From M55B165 sp051744245 (GTDB lineage Bacteria > Actinomycetota > Humimicrobiia > Humimicrobiales > Humimicrobiaceae), in NCBI GenBank assembly GCA_051744245.1, contig JBNJCV010000062.1:1-9938 (forward strand): a stretch of DNA of 9,938 nt. The letters run 5' to 3'. How positions within the stretch are numbered: the first letter of the stretch is position 1; each line of letters begins with the position of its first letter. Under the pieces are notes generated by a model. The model worked only from the letters and a program-made list of their open reading frames with translations, did not search any database and was not told the DNA's origin. Below, piece by piece: positions 5,977-9,938 of the stretch. The position numbers were made by a program, and so were the translations under genes.

Positions 5977-6652
5977 TCAATTATTAACCCATTCATTCAT
6001 GATTCCCATGCGGTAACCTTCGATATCCAGGGTTACATAAAGATAACCCTATTTTTTAAACTCACAGACTACCTCTTCTATTAAGCTTTTTTCTAAAAAC
6101 TTCCCAAATTCTTTACTTTTGACTTCTATCCTTGCTATGCTGCCATGATGTCTCACCCTTACCTGGGTGAATCCTTTATCCAGCAAGAATGTTTCCAGGC
6201 GGTCAATAATTTTTAACCGCCGGCCGGTTTTTTTATCCCATAAGCTATCCTGCTCGCAAGGCAAGAGAAGAAGGCCTATCCCAGCCTTCAAGCCCCATTT
6301 CCCTGGATAAAACCCTTATTTCCTGTTTGCCCAGATGGCAATCTTTAAGGGGGCTCTTTACCCCTAACTGCTGGGAAGCTTTAGAGCCTGGCCTGTAATC
6401 TGCTGTGTCATCGCAGTTCTGCCCATCCACTACAGCAGCTATATTATATTCCCCGGCTGTTTCTATTATTTTCCCAAACTCCTCACTTTTACAATAATAG
6501 CATCTAAGCCAGCCATTGTTTACAAACCCCGGATTTTCAAGTTCGCCTTCAACCACCACATGCTCTATTCTGTATTTTTTGGTAAATTTTAATGCCCTTT
6601 CCATATCCCGCCGTGGAAAAGAGGGTGATTTTATGGTTATAGCTAAACTATC
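5977..6652 (-). pseudogene. larE: Broken larE-type ATP-dependent sacrificial sulfur transferase
   Basis: LarE adenylates a substrate carboxylate and donates sulfur from its own cysteine; in Lactiplantibacillus it makes the pincer cofactor of lactate racemase. Most of a LarE can be read here in pieces. Frame 1 (about 6652-6270) gives LAITIKSPSFPRRDMERA, then RCYYCK, VVDGQNCDDTADYRPG and WDRPSS. Frame 2 (6270 to about 6230) gives CLASRIAYGIKK. Frame 3 (6230-5977) gives RRLKIIDRLETFL, QVRVRHHGSIARIEV and, after an in-frame TAG at 6049-6051, YVTLDIEGYRMGIMNE. The family C-terminus therefore ends at the TGA at 5977. Both shifts correspond to one lost base; the second lies in a run of seven A (6228-6234). 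The N-terminal PP-loop SGGVDS and about 40 residues are missing, replaced by a cysK-like fragment. One shift could be a sequencing error; the combination indicates a real pseudogene. Confidence 0.85.
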
Positions 6653-6807
6653 ATGTACAGCGCTATCCTGTCTTTTACGCTTCCCCCAGAATTGAGTGAT
6701 TCAAGCTTTACATATAAAGTTGATTTTATTCCTTCTGTTATCCAATTAAGCTTAACCAGAGGGGTTTTACCAACTGCTTCAAGTACATTATTTAATTCTT
6801 TTCTCAT
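6643..6807 (-). pseudogene. 5' fragment of a cysteine synthase / cystathionine beta-synthase gene
   Basis: The 54 codons from the ATG at 6807 to the TAG at 6643 encode only the first part of a fold-type II PLP enzyme. Visible are VGKTPLVKLNW (12-22), LYVKLESLN (31-39) and GGSVKDRIALYMI, with the PLP lysine at K45. A complete enzyme has about 300 aa or more, and TSGNTG and all later motifs are absent. The GGSVKDR form differs from SSVKDR of the intact cysK at 1873-2790, so this was a separate, perhaps CBS-like, paralogue. Its ATG overlaps the stop of the radical SAM gene as ATGA, showing former translational coupling in that operon. Homology stops at about 6652, where the larE reading frame begins in another phase. 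This marks a deletion joining two genes. The peptide itself is unlikely to be active. Confidence 0.85.
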
Positions 6808-7949
6808 AACCTTACTCCCTGCAGCCTCAATGCATCATGCAAAAGACTGTTTCCGTCACACTGGTAACAGTGGTTTTCATCACCCGCGGGAATACCAGAG
6901 TTTTTTACAATATCCGAAGCTTCCAGGATAGTATCCACGAACCAGCTGCCCACCGGCGGGCGGTGGCCTTCAAACCTTGATCCTGGATTGGGTGACCACA
7001 CAAAGGGAACCACATTGGCTCCCAAGCTGGTAACTTTCCTGACTCCTTCCAAAAATGTTTTTTTGGTTTCAAGCCCCATAACAAATACGCCATACACATT
7101 CCCTTCGCCAAATATTTTAACTGCAGTCTCTATGGACTTCAGAAAACCATGGTGGCTGGTACTTTTAGACTTGCCGGGGCAAATTGCCTTATACAAATCC
7201 TCATCCCATATTTCCATTGAAAAGCCAATTGCTCCAATGCCGGTATTGTAATACCTTTTAATTTCATCCTCTCCCTTCGGTGGGGAAGGAAGAATGGTCC
7301 CCGGAATGCGGTCAAAACCGGTGTGGTCCTTTATTGAATTTACAATATCAGAAACCAATTCAATTTCTTTCTGGTGGCTAAAGCATCCACCCGTAAGCAG
7401 GACATGCTTCACCATGCCTTCAGAGAATGCTTCCCCGGCTACTTTACCTATATCTTTTATTTCTTTTTTCTTGAGCACAGATTTATAAGTTTTAAAAGTT
7501 GAATTAAGGTTGCAGAAAAGGCATTGCCTGCCTTTGGCAAAATGGCTGCAATAGTTCTGGTAGCAGAAAAAAAGGCAATCCTGGCCCCCAATCTGCCCAA
7601 TTTTAACCATATCCTGGTTGCTGTCAGTCTTTTTGCTATAATATTTGGGCCTTAAAATCCATTCCACTCTACATATATCTTTTTCCCCATAACCCAGCAT
7701 CAGGCCTTCCTGGGCTAAATAAATCTTATACGGAGATGCACTGTTTTTCCTGAACTGCACAGTGGTTCCGTCCGGCAGCACAAAATCATCCGGAAGAAGC
7801 ATCTGGGCATGGTCTTCAAAATCCCAGCCAAAAAGGCCATGGTTTTGCTCCTTATATACCTCACCTACTCCTGTGAGGGCCTGGGGGCTGGCCTGTATTC
7901 CTTCCGCCAGCAACTCTGCTTTAATTTTTAAATACTTATATCTATCCAT
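6804..7949 (-). CDS. Radical SAM protein with non-canonical CX8CX2C motif
   Basis: 381 aa cytoplasmic protein, probably a radical SAM enzyme distantly related to the BioB/lipoyl-synthase-like group. The cluster region is NYCSHFAKGRQCLFCN with C134, C143 and C146, a C-X8-C-X2-C spacing instead of the usual C-X3-C-X2-C; C125 and C129 lie just before. VLLTGGCFS (182-190) occupies the place of the GGE motif that contacts SAM, and SMEIWDE and VWSPNPGSRFEGHRPP are consistent with later strands of the barrel. The C-terminal HCYQCDGN adds a CX2C pair that could hold an extra cluster or metal. Start: GGAGG lies 8 bp before the ATG at 7949; an in-frame TTG at 7964 overlaps that site and is rejected. 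It follows metY by 25 bp and overlaps the next gene fragment as ATGA, so it is in the same operon. The substrate is unknown. Confidence 0.8.
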   Translation of the reverse strand: MDRYKYLKIKAELLAEGIQASPQALTGVGEVYKEQNHGLFGWDFEDHAQMLLPDDFVLPDGTTVQFRKNSASPYKIYLAQEGLMLGYGEKDICRVEWILRPKYYSKKTDSNQDMVKIGQIGGQDCLFFCYQNYCSHFAKGRQCLFCNLNSTFKTYKSVLKKKEIKDIGKVAGEAFSEGMVKHVLLTGGCFSHQKEIELVSDIVNSIKDHTGFDRIPGTILPSPPKGEDEIKRYYNTGIGAIGFSMEIWDEDLYKAICPGKSKSTSHHGFLKSIETAVKIFGEGNVYGVFVMGLETKKTFLEGVRKVTSLGANVVPFVWSPNPGSRFEGHRPPVGSWFVDTILEASDIVKNSGIPAGDENHCYQCDGNSLLHDALRLQGVRL

Positions 7950-7974
7950 TTTATGTACCTCCAAGTTAATTTTT

Positions 7975-9276
7975 TTACCCCACTGCCTTGCTTAATGCCT
8001 GCCCGATATCTTCCTTCAGGTCCTCCAGGTCTTCAAGCCCAATAGAGAGACGGATATAATCCTCAGTTACTCCAGTTTGGGCCTGCTCCTCAGCAGTCAG
8101 CTGCTGGTGGGTGGTTGAAGCAGGATGGATTACCAGGCTCTTAGCATCACCAATATTGGCCAAGTGGGAAAGAAGATTAACCGAATTAATAAATTTTTTT
8201 CCTGCCTCCAGACCGCCTTTAATTCCAAAACCAATTAAGGCCCCGAATTTCCCTTGTAGGTATTTTTTGGCCAGATGGTGGCTGGAGTGGTTTTCAAGCC
8301 CGGGGTAATTTACCCAGTTAACTAAGGAGTGGTCATTTAAGAATCTTGCCACACCCAGGGCATTCCGGGAGTGTTTTTTTACCCTCAGGGGCAATGTCTC
8401 CAGTCCCTGCAAAAATAGGAAGGCATTAAAAGGGCTCAGGGCAGTTCCCAGATCCCTCTGTAGTTGCACCCTGGCTTTTATAATGAAAGCAATATTGCCC
8501 ATATCCGGGAAATTGCCAAAAGCCTCCCAGTATTTTATTCCATGATAGCTGGGGTCAGGCTCTGTAAACTGGGGGAATTTCCCATTTCCCCAGTTAAAGT
8601 TCCCCGAATCAACAATCACTCCGCCAATAGAGGTGCCATGCCCTCCAACAAACTTGGTAGCGGAAATAACTATGATATCAGCTCCGTAATCAGCAGGAGC
8701 AACCAGTCCCACACCCACAGTATTATCTATAACTAGGGGAATCCCTGCCTCATGGGCAATACTGGCCAATTTTTCAAAGTCAGGGATATCTAGTTTAGGG
8801 TTGCCTATAGTCTCTGCATATACAGCCCTGGTCCGGGGATTTATGGCTTTCCTGAACTCCTCCGGTTTCTGTGAATCAACAAATTTTACTTTCCTCCCCA
8901 GCCGGGGAAAAGTGTAGTGGAACAGCTGATATGTTCCTCCATAAAGGTTGTTGGCAGCAACTATTTCCTCTCCCGGCTCGGTAATAGTAAGCAGGGCTAT
9001 AGTCTCTGCAGCCTGTCCCGAAGCCACTCCTAGCGCTCCCGTACCCCCTTCAATAGCAGCCATCCTTTGCTCAAAGACATCATTAGTGGGATTCATTATC
9101 CGGGTATAAATATTTCCAAATTTTTTTAGGGCAAAAAGGTCTGCTGCATGCTGGGTATCCTTAAAAACAAAAGATGTAGTCTGGTAAATAGGCACAGCCC
9201 TGGCCCCGGTAGCAGGATCTGGCGTTTGTTGTCCCGCATGTAATGCTATGGTATCTATCCTTCTTTTTTTAGGCAT
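7975..9276 (-). CDS. metY: O-acetylhomoserine sulfhydrylase (homocysteine synthase)
   Basis: PLP enzyme of the Cys/Met metabolism family that condenses O-acetylhomoserine with sulfide to give homocysteine, allowing direct sulfur assimilation. It has 433 aa, the usual length. Motifs: IDTIALHAGQ near the N-terminus, PIYQTTSF (29-36), YTRIMNPT (57-64), ASGQAAE (85-91), NNLYGGTYQLF (109-119), ETIGNPKLDIPD (155-166), DNT (184-186), PLP lysine K208 in SATKFVGGHGTSIGG, and near the end the substrate-binding SLVIHPASTTHQQL and RLSIGLED. Length and GGHGTSIGG favour MetY over cystathionine gamma-synthase or lyase. The ATG at 9276 has GAAGGA 6 bp upstream; in-frame GTG at 9327 and ATG at 9315 are less likely. 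It follows the Rrf2 gene by 54 bp and precedes the radical SAM gene by 25 bp, consistent with one operon regulated at 9830. Confidence 0.93.
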   Translation of the reverse strand: MPKKRRIDTIALHAGQQTPDPATGARAVPIYQTTSFVFKDTQHAADLFALKKFGNIYTRIMNPTNDVFEQRMAAIEGGTGALGVASGQAAETIALLTITEPGEEIVAANNLYGGTYQLFHYTFPRLGRKVKFVDSQKPEEFRKAINPRTRAVYAETIGNPKLDIPDFEKLASIAHEAGIPLVIDNTVGVGLVAPADYGADIIVISATKFVGGHGTSIGGVIVDSGNFNWGNGKFPQFTEPDPSYHGIKYWEAFGNFPDMGNIAFIIKARVQLQRDLGTALSPFNAFLFLQGLETLPLRVKKHSRNALGVARFLNDHSLVNWVNYPGLENHSSHHLAKKYLQGKFGALIGFGIKGGLEAGKKFINSVNLLSHLANIGDAKSLVIHPASTTHQQLTAEEQAQTGVTEDYIRLSIGLEDLEDLKEDIGQALSKAVG

Positions 9277-9330
9277 CTTATTTCCTTCCCCTGTAAATTT
9301 TTTAAACAAAAACATAATCCAGTCCACCAG

Positions 9331-9777
9331 CTATATGTGGTACATCAACGGCTGGCTTTTTTGCTTGTTTTTATGTTTTTCGGCCAGATCCTCTAGACTC
9401 TCTGAATCCAGCATATCTATAATTTTTTCACTTATTCTGCTCCACAGCTCCCTGACTGCACAGGAATCAGCCCGGTCGCATTCCTGGGGCCGGCTTACGC
9501 AATCCACCAGGTCCAGGGGACCCTCCAGGGCAGTAACTATCTCATTTACGGTTATCTTAGATGGTTCCCTGGACAGGGCATACCCCCCATAAGCTCCCCG
9601 GCATGATTTTACCAACCCTACTGTCTTAAGCCTGGGTATTATTTGTTCAAGATATCCTTCAGAAATAGACTGCCTCCGTGCAATATCCCCTAGTAGCATT
9701 AAACCCTTGCCATAGTTTAAAGCAAGCTCCAGCATAAAGCGGGTGCCATACCTCCCTTTGGTAGATATCCCGATCAT
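9331..9777 (-). CDS. Rrf2-family transcriptional regulator (copy 2), probable Fe-S sensor
   Basis: 148 aa winged-helix repressor of the Rrf2 family, first gene of the metY unit. ISTKGRYGTRFMLELA at the N-terminus, SEGYLEQIIPRLK (39-51) as recognition helix and RGAYGGYALSR (60-70) as wing are typical. C93, C100 and C106 form a C-X6-C-X5-C motif in the place where IscR holds its [2Fe-2S] cluster; C59 precedes the wing. AAGGAG lies 7 bp before the ATG at 9777. The promoter and a dyad directly upstream suggest autoregulation together with metY. Given the genes it precedes, it probably senses sulfide, cysteine or Fe-S status (inference). The basic C-terminal tail is probably flexible. IscR, CymR or NsrR orthology cannot be decided by eye. 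Confidence 0.92.
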   Translation of the reverse strand: MIGISTKGRYGTRFMLELALNYGKGLMLLGDIARRQSISEGYLEQIIPRLKTVGLVKSCRGAYGGYALSREPSKITVNEIVTALEGPLDLVDCVSRPQECDRADSCAVRELWSRISEKIIDMLDSESLEDLAEKHKNKQKSQPLMYHI

Positions 9778-9802
9778 ATATATCTCCTTATATCCTACTA
9801 TT

Positions 9803-9828
9803 CTTATATTATTTATATATTTAGTAAG
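9803..9828. promoter_or_regulatory. Operator-like dyad just downstream of the Rrf2-metY promoter
   Basis: A 26-bp imperfect dyad with outer arms CTTA and TAAG, and TTTAGTAAG on its right side, lies between the -10 (9830-9835) and the ribosome site. It covers the predicted start near 9823. About 8 of 13 positions pair. Its TTAGTAA core is shared with the doxX and YHS operators. Longer CTACTAT/ATAGTAG arms (about 9795-9801 and 9833-9839) surround it. Confidence 0.45.
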
Positions 9829-9829
9829 G

Positions 9830-9857
9830 ATTATAGTAGTTTAAGATGCAATGTCAA
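9830..9857 (-). promoter_or_regulatory. Strong sigma-A-type promoter for the Rrf2-metY-radical SAM unit
   Basis: Minus-strand -35 TTGACA (9852-9857) and -10 TATAAT (9830-9835), both perfect consensus, with a 16-bp spacer, about 55 bp before the Rrf2 ATG. It is the clearest promoter in the window. A consensus promoter with a dyad at the start point is the expected design for a repressed operon. Upstream to 9938 I see no gene. Confidence 0.8.
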
Positions 9858-9938
9858 GCTAAAGGGGGCTTTTTAGAAATTGGCACCTTATTCAAATACG
9901 GGAAATTAGGGTAATATAAACATACTCTGATTTTTTGT

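Noticed and set aside
6049..6051. TAG in larE as a recoded (pyrrolysine) codon
   Set aside because: The gene also has two frameshifts and a lost N-terminus, so simple decay explains the stop.
6029..6060. Plus-strand hairpin AGGGTTA/TAACCCT followed by a T-run, resembling a terminator
   Set aside because: No plus-strand gene precedes it, and on the minus strand the T-run is on the wrong side. The bases are explained by the C-terminal coding part of the larE remnant.
6905..7111. 68-codon minus-strand open frame inside the radical SAM gene
   Set aside because: It is out of frame within a well-supported coding region and has no ribosome site or motif.
9857..9880. AAGC/GCTT stem with a T-run upstream of the Rrf2-metY promoter
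   Set aside because: The stem is only 4 bp and the T-run serves the plus strand, where no upstream gene is visible. It might belong to a gene outside the window but cannot be supported.

Overview
This window comes from a low-GC, probably anaerobic bacterium. The genes are AT-rich and the intergenic gaps are almost pure A/T. Its proteins are a radical SAM enzyme, two Cys-bearing Rrf2 regulators, O-acetylhomoserine sulfhydrylase and O-acetylserine sulfhydrylase. The phylum cannot be assigned from sequence reading; Clostridia-like Firmicutes or an uncultured anaerobic lineage are both possible. Every gene I can support lies on the minus strand, so the window reads from right (9938) to left (1).

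In transcription order, the right-hand unit starts at a good sigma-A-type promoter (TTGACA-16-TATAAT, 9830-9857) with a dyad just downstream. It encodes an Rrf2 regulator (9331-9777), a MetY-like homocysteine synthase (7975-9276) and a radical SAM protein with an unusual CX8CX2C cysteine pattern (6804-7949). Next comes a decayed segment missed by simple ORF calling. It holds the first 54 codons of a cysteine synthase/CBS-type gene (6643-6807), joined out of frame to a larE-type sulfur transferase (5977-6652). The larE has lost its N-terminus and carries two -1 frameshifts and an in-frame TAG. A class I SAM methyltransferase (5241-5861) follows.

The middle holds a second Rrf2 regulator (4493-4924), a DoxX/DoxD-like membrane protein (3540-4025) and a small Cys-rich YHS protein (2957-3205). 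Long AT-rich gaps separate these genes. The left-hand unit is cysK (1873-2790), a NifS/IscS cysteine desulfurase (659-1816) and the 5' two thirds of mnmA (1-621, cut by the window edge). This is a line from cysteine synthesis to persulfide sulfur to tRNA 2-thiouridine.

The common theme is sulfur: sulfide capture into Cys and homocysteine, sulfur mobilisation, sulfur insertion (decayed larE), and Rrf2 regulators with likely Fe-S ligands. The most interesting signals are three. First, a recurring TTAGTA-type dyad sits on the -10/start region of three separate promoters (Rrf2-metY, doxX, YHS) and suggests a small Rrf2 regulon. Second, the radical SAM protein has a non-canonical cluster motif. 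Third, the cysK'-'larE deletion scar marks what may once have been a five-gene Rrf2-metY-rSAM-cysK/CBS-larE cassette. No tRNA, rRNA, CRISPR or insertion sequence was seen.
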